Assembly (NCBI RefSeq): GCF_000403135.1
Contig: NZ_AQPN01000051.1
Span: forward strand, 1-55,131
Length of the DNA: 55,131 nucleotides
Direction of reading: 5' to 3'
From: Arcticibacter svalbardensis MN12-7
GTDB taxonomy: Bacteria > Bacteroidota > Bacteroidia > Sphingobacteriales > Sphingobacteriaceae
Each line of letters opens with the position of its first letter. Within the stretch, counting starts at the first letter, position 1. Positions 25,629-33,300 of the stretch are shown here, piece after piece. The notes below the pieces were generated by a model. The model saw only the letters and a list, made by a program, of their open reading frames with translations. It did no database searches and was not told the DNA's origin. The translations under genes were made by a program, and so were the position numbers.

Positions 25629-28600
25629 TTAGACACCCAACAAGGCCAGTAAATCCTGTTTGTTCAATGTCTTAACGCCATTATCTGTTCGGATCAGTTC
25701 ATTCATCAGTCCCTTTTTCGATTCCTGCATGTCCATGATCTTCTCTTCGATGGTATCTTTACAGATTAGCCTCACTGCTACCACATTCTTTTTCTGCCCA
25801 ATGCGGTAACACCGGTCTATAGCCTGATTCTCCACTGCAGGATTCCACCATGGATCCACGATATACACATAGTCCGCAGCCGTTAAGTTCAAACCTGTTC
25901 CACCAGCCTTCAAACTGATCAGGAATACCCGCACCTCCGGATTATTCTGAAACTCCTGAATTAGCACTTCTCTGTTTCGTGAAGCCCCTGTTAAGTAGCT
26001 TAAGCCTATTTTCCTATCATCCAACTTTTTGCGAATCAAATCAAGCATCGTCACAAACTGAGAAAATATCAGGATCTTATGCCTGCTTGATTTCGTTTCA
26101 ATCTGTTCAATCAGCGTGTCGATCTTGCAGGAAGCGTCTCCTTTCACCTTTTCACCCTTCAGCAACAGAGGCGAATCACAGATCTGCCTCAACTTAGTCA
26201 GCCCTTTCAACACATGCATGGACTTCCTTGGGAGTTCCGAATGATCAGTAGCCGAAATAAACTCCCTAAATTCCCGCTCATAATCATCATATACCTTGCG
26301 CTGTTCCGCTTGCATCTCACAATACAAAATCATTTCCGTTTTATCCGGCAATTCATTTGCGACCTCCTGTTTAGTGCGCCTCAATATAAAAGGCTTCACT
26401 TTCTTCTGCAGTTCAGCGGCACGTCTACTTACCTTAAATTTATCAATTGGAGAGGAGTAGATATCTTTAAAATATTGCTTGCTGCCTAATAAACCCGGAC
26501 AGGCAAATGAAAGCTGACCATAAAGATCGAAGGTGTTATTTTCAATCGGTGTACCAGTTATCGCAATCTTATTCCGGGAGGTTAATAAACGAACAGACTT
26601 GTAACGTTGCGATTCCGGATTCTTAATATTCTGCGATTCATCCAGAAAAATATAGTTAAACGAATAGTCCTTTACGAAGTTGATATCCGAAAGCAGGGAA
26701 CCATACGAAGTCAGTATCACCTCATACTGATCGAACTCATGATTGTTTTTCAACCTGTTGCCCCCATAAAGCGTCAACAATTTGATAGAAGGAGCAAACT
26801 TTTCTATTTCCGCCTGCCAGTTAAAGATCAGGGAAGTAGGCACAACCAGCAGATTGGTGTTCTGCTTAACTTTCGTTCTTTGCGTAAGGATAAAAGCAAT
26901 GATTTGAAGCGTTTTACCCAAGCCCATATCATCAGCCAGACAACCTCCAAAGCTAAAGTCATCCAAAAAATTTAACCAGTTTAAACCCTGCAACTGGTAG
27001 GGGCGAAGAGTTGCCAATAAACCTTTCGGAATTTCAACCGGAGCAATTCCTTCGAAATCAGGCAGCTTCTTTTGAAATAAAAGTAACTCATTCCTGGCAT
27101 CAGCTGTGAAAGTATCACTCTCATACAATTCCGCAAGAGCAGAAAAGTTAATTTTAGGTGTACGAATAGTCTCTTCATCAATTACTTCTCCCGCATGAAA
27201 GTAATTCGTAAATTTCTCTATCCATTCAGCCGGTAAGATGCCCATCGTACCATCATCCAATTGCACATATTTACTTTTATTCCGGATTGCTTTATGTACC
27301 TGTTTTAAGGAAGCCTTCCTACTGCCATAGCTTACATTGATTTTACTGTTGAACCAGTTGATCCCGCTTAAAACCTGTATCGAGATCTTTACCTTGTTCG
27401 CATTCAGCTTATTGCCTTCAATCTCATTGAACCCTAAAACAGTAATATGCCTATCTTTCCAGTCTTCGAACACTTTTAAAAACCAGTCTTCATTCAAAAA
27501 GTGCTTCTTATGTAAAAAGAAATACTGAAGCCCATTATCCATTTGTTCTTCAAAATCAGCATGTTGCTTCAATAGAAGGGCCGTAAACTGGATTTCAGCA
27601 TCTTCATCACGCTGAACCAAGAAAGGACGACCTCTCGAATCCTCTCCGAAAATCTGCTTTCTCGTACGGATAGGAATTTCAACCTCCCCATAACGGATTA
27701 CGGGTATAAGCATCACATGTTGACCAAAGTCAGACAGAAAGATAATCCGTTCAATGTCCGCATTAAAGCCCTGTTCCATAATCTGTTCGGGAGAAGCCAC
27801 CTCAATATCCGTATAATTGATACTCACCCGTTCTTCCAGTTTACTTAAGATGGTGTTTTTGAAATCTTTGTATTTAGACTGATGAATCAGCGGGTGATTC
27901 GCTTTTCTCTTAAGGAAATTGATAATGTCCAACGTATTCAGAAAATCAATCAGGTATAGTGTGTTTTCAATCAGGATAAAATAAGTATGTTTAATAACCA
28001 GGTCTTCAATATCGTATATGCTGTCCCCAATCTCCACACTTCCTGTAACCTCGTAAAACTGGCCTTTTCTGCTGACTGTTAATGTAATATCACTTACGGT
28101 GCTGGTACTTACCTGTACAGATTGAACAGATAAGGCATTTATACTTTCCGCAACGTCACTGTTATGAATATAAAAAAGAAAGTTGAGCGGGTTTTTTACA
28201 ATAGCCTTTAAGCTGTTGATGGCGGCCTGAGTAACCTTTGAATCCACATTATTCTGAAATCTGGACAATGCAGTAAAGAACTTAATCGCATCCGCTTCAT
28301 CCGTTTCCCATATTAAATCAAGCGGATTGACTGCTTTTAATGGGTTTTTGATCTTGCCATCTTTCGTTTGCTGTGCCTCGTATATTTCAATAAACAGATG
28401 TTTATAATACTTATGCTGCTTAAGGACAACCATTCTTAAACTACCTTCAGCTAAATCAGTCTTTGGCATGACAGGTTCCTGAGCGGACGTCAGTTGATCC
28501 TTTAAAAGACTTAAACTTTCCTTGGTTACAGGAAGAAGCGTATTTAAGATAGGCCGGATGGCTAATTTTTTATCCAGGTACTCTATCAAAAAATAACGAT

Positions 28601-29006
28601 CCAGATCAAGATCATGCTCCAAGCCATAATCTAAAGCGAACTTCTGGAGTTTATCATGACGTAATGAACGGTCGAAAAATACCCGCAACTCATTACGTTT
28701 CAATAAACTAAGTAATACGAGCGATTGATGTTCACATAAATTGGTCTTTTTGTTTTTGCAAGAGCAGGAGATACATAGTTGATTTCCGCTCTGCTTCACT
28801 TTAATTTCAGGAAAAGCATCTGCGCTGTACTGAAGCATAAAGGAACCTTCATCTACAAACAGGTAGCGGGGAATAACAAGATTGACAGATTGAAGCAAGT
28901 AATCTGCATTCACACTGTGCTGGGTAATAAGCTCTTCCGACAATGCCGGCAAAGTTAGCCCATTAAATAGGTATTCGTCCTCCTGATCTGTTGCTGCTAT
29001 GCCCAA
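25629..29006 (-). CDS. SNF2 family DEAD/DEAH-box helicase with SWIM zinc finger
   Basis: This 1125-residue ATPase opens with a SWIM zinc finger, CxCx7CxH (Cys81, Cys83, Cys91, His93). A long middle region (about 120-640) of the bacterial SNF2-associated type follows, and then the ATPase core. Motif I DDMGLGKTLQI lies near 691, motif II is DESQ, and the C-terminal helicase domain has VDPWWNPAVENQAIDRCYRIGQ near 1055. It probably remodels DNA or displaces proteins using ATP. Stand-alone gene. No methyltransferase or restriction partner is in the window, so a defence role is not supported here. Confidence 0.94.
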   Translation of the reverse strand: MGIAATDQEDEYLFNGLTLPALSEELITQHSVNADYLLQSVNLVIPRYLFVDEGSFMLQYSADAFPEIKVKQSGNQLCISCSCKNKKTNLCEHQSLVLLSLLKRNELRVFFDRSLRHDKLQKFALDYGLEHDLDLDRYFLIEYLDKKLAIRPILNTLLPVTKESLSLLKDQLTSAQEPVMPKTDLAEGSLRMVVLKQHKYYKHLFIEIYEAQQTKDGKIKNPLKAVNPLDLIWETDEADAIKFFTALSRFQNNVDSKVTQAAINSLKAIVKNPLNFLFYIHNSDVAESINALSVQSVQVSTSTVSDITLTVSRKGQFYEVTGSVEIGDSIYDIEDLVIKHTYFILIENTLYLIDFLNTLDIINFLKRKANHPLIHQSKYKDFKNTILSKLEERVSINYTDIEVASPEQIMEQGFNADIERIIFLSDFGQHVMLIPVIRYGEVEIPIRTRKQIFGEDSRGRPFLVQRDEDAEIQFTALLLKQHADFEEQMDNGLQYFFLHKKHFLNEDWFLKVFEDWKDRHITVLGFNEIEGNKLNANKVKISIQVLSGINWFNSKINVSYGSRKASLKQVHKAIRNKSKYVQLDDGTMGILPAEWIEKFTNYFHAGEVIDEETIRTPKINFSALAELYESDTFTADARNELLLFQKKLPDFEGIAPVEIPKGLLATLRPYQLQGLNWLNFLDDFSFGGCLADDMGLGKTLQIIAFILTQRTKVKQNTNLLVVPTSLIFNWQAEIEKFAPSIKLLTLYGGNRLKNNHEFDQYEVILTSYGSLLSDINFVKDYSFNYIFLDESQNIKNPESQRYKSVRLLTSRNKIAITGTPIENNTFDLYGQLSFACPGLLGSKQYFKDIYSSPIDKFKVSRRAAELQKKVKPFILRRTKQEVANELPDKTEMILYCEMQAEQRKVYDDYEREFREFISATDHSELPRKSMHVLKGLTKLRQICDSPLLLKGEKVKGDASCKIDTLIEQIETKSSRHKILIFSQFVTMLDLIRKKLDDRKIGLSYLTGASRNREVLIQEFQNNPEVRVFLISLKAGGTGLNLTAADYVYIVDPWWNPAVENQAIDRCYRIGQKKNVVAVRLICKDTIEEKIMDMQESKKGLMNELIRTDNGVKTLNKQDLLALLGV

Positions 29007-29164
29007 TTTATACCTTGTCTATGTAACCTGAATAATTTTCAAGCAAATATGCAATCAAAGAAACTTCAAAGGAAATGAATCTGCAAATTTATATCGCTAA
29101 ATTTCTTCGCTAGGCTCAGTAGTGTTAAATTCTTCGATAAATTCTAGTACCATGAGCTATTTAT

Positions 29165-29365
29165 TTACTGAATATTTTTTAAGTATTCCTTTAATGGAAT
29201 AAGGCCCATTTCAGCCCTTCTTTTATCCACTGATTCCGGTTCTTCTAATATTTCTGATTTTGATAGTTTTCTTAATCCTGATGGAACCTTAAAGTGGTTT
29301 ATACAGGAGATTATAAAGAAGCAACATAAAAAGAGTAGGGATAAAAAAAATCGGTTGTGTTTCAT
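29165..29365 (-). CDS. small lipoprotein, 66 residues
   Basis: The N-terminus is basic and then hydrophobic (FFLSLLFLCCFFIISC), with a lipobox Cys near 21. A short charged mature part follows with ILEEPESVDKRRAEMG. No family is recognised. It abuts the upstream beta-barrel gene by one base on the same strand and probably shares its mRNA. It could be a small accessory lipoprotein of the outer-membrane protein. Confidence 0.6.
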   Translation of the reverse strand: MKHNRFFLSLLFLCCFFIISCINHFKVPSGLRKLSKSEILEEPESVDKRRAEMGLIPLKEYLKNIQ

Positions 29366-29366
29366 A

Positions 29367-29966
29367 TTACAGTTTATAACTTAACCCTATCGTTACATTT
29401 GCTTCATATAATTTCCTCGGGTGAGTCTCATCATTAAAATTTAAAAGGCTATGAAATACAAGCTGAGGATTTACGAATAAGCCTATTTTATTATTAAAAA
29501 AGTACTGAGCACCAGCGCCAGCGCCAAGCCCTATACCGGATTGATTATCCAGTTCAGCTGTGTTTTTTATATCCAGATCGAAACTTAACCCCCCATTGAG
29601 ATAAAAATAATTAAGAAAAGTATATTTTACATACACTGGCATACTTAAAAGCTGAATTTCCTCTGCCCTTGACACTTGTGGTTGCCCCATAGGCGCAGGG
29701 GTAACATTGAATTTATGTGTCAGCAAAGACAGTCCGCTTTCTATTCCTATATGCTTACTTTTTTGATAGGTGTAATGTAGGCTGAATTTTTGGGTTGATT
29801 CCTTACTAACGCCAGCAGTACCTAGTAATAGCTCTTTTTGGTGAAGATAACCATCCGAAAAGGAATAAGAAACACCTACATAATGACCCTTTGCAGGGAT
29901 TTGCGAAAAAAGGGTATAGCTAGATAATAGGAACATGAATAATAGAGAGAGTTTGGATGTCTTCAT
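29367..29966 (-). CDS. outer membrane beta-barrel protein
   Basis: This 199-residue protein has a signal peptide (about 1-21, ending TLFSQ) and alternating beta strands with conserved turns (GHYVGVSYSFSDGY, IGIESGLSLL, YFYLNGGLSFDLDI, GLGAGAGAQYFF). It ends in an aromatic/hydrophobic strand, VTIGLSYKL, as in the small eight-stranded barrels of Bacteroidota. It should sit in the outer membrane. Substrate or partner unknown. The small lipoprotein gene follows immediately. Confidence 0.82.
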   Translation of the reverse strand: MKTSKLSLLFMFLLSSYTLFSQIPAKGHYVGVSYSFSDGYLHQKELLLGTAGVSKESTQKFSLHYTYQKSKHIGIESGLSLLTHKFNVTPAPMGQPQVSRAEEIQLLSMPVYVKYTFLNYFYLNGGLSFDLDIKNTAELDNQSGIGLGAGAGAQYFFNNKIGLFVNPQLVFHSLLNFNDETHPRKLYEANVTIGLSYKL

Positions 29967-30270
29967 GGTACTGAAATAAGGGGATAAAATTTTAAAAGTA
30001 TAAATATTGATAAGTTTATATTAGCTTGACCGAGCAAATAGATCAAAGCATTGAAATATTCAAAAACACATTCAATTATTGAATCAATTAGCTTTTATTA
30101 TTATGCCTAATCTAACAATATATTGGATCTTATTAGGCGAAAAGCATATCTATTTTTTTAAGAAAAATAACTAGAAGACATCTAAACTTTGAATATTGAA
30201 AATTCTGCGGATTCTAGGTTTTATTAAAATCAGAACAGCTTTTAAAGCTTAAACCCCCATAATATAAATT
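29967..30270. other. intergenic region with no recognised gene
   Basis: AT-rich DNA between the beta-barrel gene and the XRE relic. A DUF2975-like membrane protein gene often precedes this kind of XRE regulator, but no trace of one was recognised here. Confidence 0.45.
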
Positions 30271-30386
30271 AATCTTTCCATCCTAAAACCGGAAAAGCCA
30301 AGGCTATCCGGTTCAGCACGCTGGAATCTATATGTAAAGTACTGGATTGTCAGCCAGGGGATTTATTGGAGTATGCGAAGGAATAA
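30271..30386 (+). pseudogene. truncated and frameshifted XRE-family (YozG-like) regulator
   Basis: A 33-codon tail ending at a TAA (30384-30386) reads TGKAKAIRFSTLESICKVLD then CQPGDLLEY, the C-terminal half of small HTH_26/YozG-like regulators. Just upstream another frame gives NLSILK (30271-30288), which joins the tail if one A is restored in the AAAA run at 30284-30287. The first half of the HTH is gone or degraded. A hairpin follows. This is a dead fragment, not a working regulator. Confidence 0.8.
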
Positions 30387-30412
30387 GAACTTCGTTTTTG
30401 CAAGAAATTACA

Positions 30413-30447
30413 TTTCATACAGGCTCATTTTCTAGGCCTGTATGAAA
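30413..30447 (+). terminator. hairpin after the XRE relic
   Basis: TTTCATACAGGC and GCCTGTATGAAA form a perfect 12-bp stem with an 11-base loop, 27 bases beyond the relic stop. No strong T-run follows. It is likely the surviving terminator of the lost regulator operon. Confidence 0.5.
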
Positions 30448-30607
30448 CATAAACCAAATATTACTCAACATGACAGTAGTAGCTTAAAAATGGAAAGTTC
30501 AAGCCTTTGATGTGAATGTGAAGATGTCCATATAAAAGGATAAGTTCCATTTGAAAACATTTGAATTATTATTGATGAATATTTATTGCCCAGCGGATCC
30601 ATCGATC

Positions 30608-30766
30608 TCAAGACAAGCGGCAAAATCTCCCCGATTTACCTATCATTTCTTTCGCGTCAGGTACAGCGGCTCTAATTGTGTTGCACAGTTGCTGCAAAAT
30701 TGGTTGGATGGATTCAGGACAACCTGAAATATATTCGTCAATGCTGTTCACTATAGTCTTTTCCAT
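30608..30766 (-). pseudogene. N-terminal fragment of a DUF1801 (YdhG-like) protein
   Basis: From an ATG at 30766 the frame reads MEKTIVNSIDEYISGCPESI and then a helix ending PDAKEMIG, the N-terminal 43 residues of DUF1801 proteins. These are small families often called iron chaperone-like. After IG the family signature is lost and the frame ends nine residues later. A normal member has about 115 residues. The downstream DNA contains no recognisable remainder in any frame that I could assign, so a deletion joined unrelated sequence here. Confidence 0.7.
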
Positions 30767-30804
30767 AACTATTTGCTTTATCTTAATACACAATTTAAAA
30801 TTAC

Positions 30805-31485
30805 ATGAAATCGTTTATAATTACTGCAATTTTTTCTTTCCTGGTCCTGATAAGTTCCGCACAATCTCGATTTGTGCGTTTACATACCAATAAAGGCGAT
30901 ATCCTTTTGCATCTATACGATGAAACACCTAAACACAGGGATGCTTTTATCAAAAGTATTGAGGAGGGACTTTATGATCATGCCGCTTTTAACCGGGTAA
31001 TAAAATCCTTTGTAAATCAGGGAGGAGAGTTAGACGAAACGATTTTAGATAGGGAAAAGCTACATCCTGAGCTTCCTTTAAAACGTATAGATGCAGAAAT
31101 AATACCCAGTCTTTATCATAAAAAGGGAGCATTAGGTGCAGGAAGGAATGATAATCTCCAAAAGCGTTCTTATCTAACACAAATTTATCTGGTTGCTGGC
31201 AAAAGGCAAACAGATAAGCAACTCGATTTCTTGGAACAGAAAAAAGGTATCAAGTTTTCTGCTGAACAAAGAGAAGTGTATAAAACGATAGGAGGGATCC
31301 CGCGCCTTGATCAGGACTATACGATTTTCGGAGAAATTATACAAGGTATGGATGTGGCTGATGCAATTAATGCAACGGCGACCAATAGTCAGGACCTTCC
31401 AATCAATCCAATTATCTTTACTCCTGAAATCGTATCTATAAAAGAATCGACCCGAATTCTAAAAAAGCTCCATTTGATTGAATGA
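30805..31485 (+). CDS. cyclophilin-type peptidyl-prolyl cis-trans isomerase, exported
   Basis: This 226-residue protein has a signal peptide (about 1-19, SFLVLISSAQ) and a cyclophilin domain (about 22-220) with the family phrases NKGDILLHLYDETPKHRDAF, FNRVIKSFVNQGGE and YTIFGEIIQGMDVADAI. An insertion of about 30 Lys/Glu-rich residues (about 120-155) interrupts the core, as in periplasmic Bacteroidota cyclophilins. It should assist folding of exported proteins. Single gene, divergent from the DUF1801 fragment. Confidence 0.9.
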   Translation: MKSFIITAIFSFLVLISSAQSRFVRLHTNKGDILLHLYDETPKHRDAFIKSIEEGLYDHAAFNRVIKSFVNQGGELDETILDREKLHPELPLKRIDAEIIPSLYHKKGALGAGRNDNLQKRSYLTQIYLVAGKRQTDKQLDFLEQKKGIKFSAEQREVYKTIGGIPRLDQDYTIFGEIIQGMDVADAINATATNSQDLPINPIIFTPEIVSIKESTRILKKLHLIE

Positions 31486-31922
31486 AGAAACGGTACAGTT
31501 GTTTACTAATTTAAAGAAGGTCACTCCTGAGATCTTATAAAGTTGATTTGCATTTGTACTGCCCAGTGACATGACTATAATTCCTTCTAATATGAATGGC
31601 ATATTATTCCGGTATTAGTCCAATGATAGCTAGCGTAAGTCGGACTTAACCCTGATATTTATTACATTGTTTGTGTTTTCAATACTAATCTGTTTACCTG
31701 ATGTTCGTAAGTTGGCTAATCTATTTCCATTCGTATATCTGTGGAGCAGTGGATTGATGAAATACCATAATTACAGATTTTTAGTATTTGATGTAACCTT
31801 GATTTGATGAAAAGTGTCTTTTATGTCTTTTTATGACGTATGAGAGAAGATTTGAGAAGATTTAGCATCATTTTCGTACGTCAGGATCTTTAACGATTAC
31901 TTTACTGTAAATCATAAAGATT
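31486..31922. other. long leader or intergenic region upstream of the orphan 320-residue gene
   Basis: No gene is recognised in these 437 bases. The last 90 bases hold two perfect tandem copies of GAGAAGATTT (31844-31853 and 31854-31863), flanked by the inverted pair TGACGTA (31834-31840) and TACGTCA (31877-31883). This looks like a regulatory site for the gene that starts at 31923. Confidence 0.5.
31834..31883. promoter_or_regulatory. tandem decamer repeats inside an inverted repeat
   Basis: The 7-bp arms TGACGTA and TACGTCA, 36 bases apart, enclose two head-to-tail GAGAAGATTT units. The block ends 39 bases before the ATG at 31923. A regulator binding site is a reasonable guess; a degenerated mobile-element end is an alternative. 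Confidence 0.4.
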
Positions 31923-32885
31923 ATGGCTAGTATAGATAATAAAGGAATGATCCACGGAACCGCAGGATCAGTGATTTACCGTGAGTATCGTGGAAAGAAC
32001 ATCATCCAGGGTAAAGCAAAAGCATTTAAGCAAACCGAAAAAACTAAAAGGAGCGCTACTGAGTTTGGACTTTCAAGTTCTTCGGCAGCAGTTATCCGTA
32101 CGGCTTTTGAACCGGCTTATTTCTTTAAGGATGGGACGGCAGCTTACAGGAGCACCCAATTGGTGTACCGGTCGATACTAAACAATGTGACCGGAGAGAA
32201 GGGAAAAAGGGATCTGCATGACGGGGACCTTTCTTTTTTACAGGGACTGGACTTTAATGCGAACAGTAAACTGCATGAAGTGCTACAAATGAACCATGAA
32301 GCAAGTAAAAGCGCAAATGGTGTTGTAAGTGTTACCCTTGGATCCTTAAACACCCAAACAGACATAAAAAGGCCTAAAAACGCAAGCGGAGCCTATATGA
32401 AACATCGCATCAGGTTAATGTTGGTTGCTTTTAACTTCAGGGAAGAGTATTACGAAAACCTGGGCTTTCAGGATTTAGACATTGAAGGGTATCAAATCAT
32501 AGAAGGGCAAGTGATAACTTTTACAGAACCAGTTCCAGAAGATTGCCTGGCACTAGTCAGTATGTCACTGATGTTGTATTCTACAATCGCCCAAACCAAT
32601 GAAAGTATCCTATTAAATAGTAAGGAATTCAGTCCCTGTGCTATTATTGGAACTTTCAAATCAGAAAAACCATCTGAATACCCTATAAAAGATGTTGATA
32701 CACAACCCTCTAACTACCCCGGCAGAGAAGAAAAAATCAAAGGGATGTTTTATAAAGGCAATCTTCTTATGTTAGGACTTGTAAATAAAATCAGCAAAAT
32801 GACCATTTCATCATCTCGAAAGCAACAAGTGAATAAGATTATACCAGATCTTATCCTTACGGGCAAGGTCTCCTTCAAAAAATGA
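31923..32885 (+). CDS. hypothetical protein of the Bacteroidota DUF6266-like type
   Basis: A 320-residue protein of unknown function with no signal peptide or membrane helix. Its N-terminus (GMIHGTAGSVIYREYRGKNI then RSATEFGLSSSSAAVIR) follows the layout of DUF6266-like proteins, in which a glycine-rich start is followed by a T/R-rich helix with an aligned FG(L/A)SS motif. Such proteins are often multicopy in Sphingobacteriaceae and resemble structural proteins of phage or contractile particles, but this is not established. It stands alone between two non-coding stretches and close to a tRNA. Confidence 0.6.
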   Translation: MASIDNKGMIHGTAGSVIYREYRGKNIIQGKAKAFKQTEKTKRSATEFGLSSSSAAVIRTAFEPAYFFKDGTAAYRSTQLVYRSILNNVTGEKGKRDLHDGDLSFLQGLDFNANSKLHEVLQMNHEASKSANGVVSVTLGSLNTQTDIKRPKNASGAYMKHRIRLMLVAFNFREEYYENLGFQDLDIEGYQIIEGQVITFTEPVPEDCLALVSMSLMLYSTIAQTNESILLNSKEFSPCAIIGTFKSEKPSEYPIKDVDTQPSNYPGREEKIKGMFYKGNLLMLGLVNKISKMTISSSRKQQVNKIIPDLILTGKVSFKK

Positions 32886-33017
32886 TGACTCCTAAAGTCG
32901 TATAGAGATACCTATCTTAAGGTAAGTAAAGCTATAATGTGATGATTTATCTTGTTAGTGCAGCATAAGCGGATTTAACATTATCTTAGAAAAAATATTA
33001 TATTTAGCCAATCCAAA

Positions 33018-33092
33018 GGGAATTTAGCTCAGTTGGTTTAGAGCACTACCTCGACAAGGTAGGGGTCGCTGGTTCGAGCCCAGTAATTCCCA
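33018..33092 (+). tRNA. tRNA-Val, anticodon GAC
   Basis: A complete cloverleaf: acceptor stem GGGAATT/AATTCCC, D arm GCTC-AGTTGGTTTA-GAGC, anticodon stem CTACC/GGTAG with loop TCGACAA, T arm GCTGG-TTCGAGC-CCAGT and discriminator A. The anticodon is GAC (valine). CCA is not encoded. Position 33 is C rather than the near-universal U, which may be normal for this tRNA in the phylum. A strong terminator follows. Confidence 0.93.
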
Positions 33093-33095
33093 CTT

Positions 33096-33130
33096 AAAGA
33101 GCTGATTAATTTTGATCAGCTCTTTTTTTT
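33096..33130 (+). terminator. intrinsic terminator of the tRNA-Val gene
   Basis: AAAGAGCTGAT and ATCAGCTCTTT form an 11-bp stem with an 8-base loop, followed by eight more T. It begins four bases after the tRNA. Confidence 0.9.
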
Positions 33131-33300
33131 GGTGTGCCGGGCATGGCAATCAGCTATTGTGTGAAGGTTTTGAACCTATTTTGCAGTAAACGGATTCAGC
33201 TACAGTTTGATATTGACCACGGAATGAATAATAAAATGATTTTTAACAGCTTTATGGCTAACTCAAATCATTAGTATGACTTAAAAACTATAGTTGACCG

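Noticed and set aside
25629-29006. SNF2 helicase as part of a defence system
   Set aside because: It has no methyltransferase, nuclease or other partner gene beside it. A defence role would be speculation.
29097-29153. 18-codon frame (MVLEFIEEF) on the minus strand downstream of the helicase gene
   Set aside because: Too short to judge and not linked to any promoter or conserved pattern.
31486-31600. 47-codon frame on the minus strand overlapping the end of the cyclophilin gene
   Set aside because: It overlaps a strong gene antisense and has no recognisable family.
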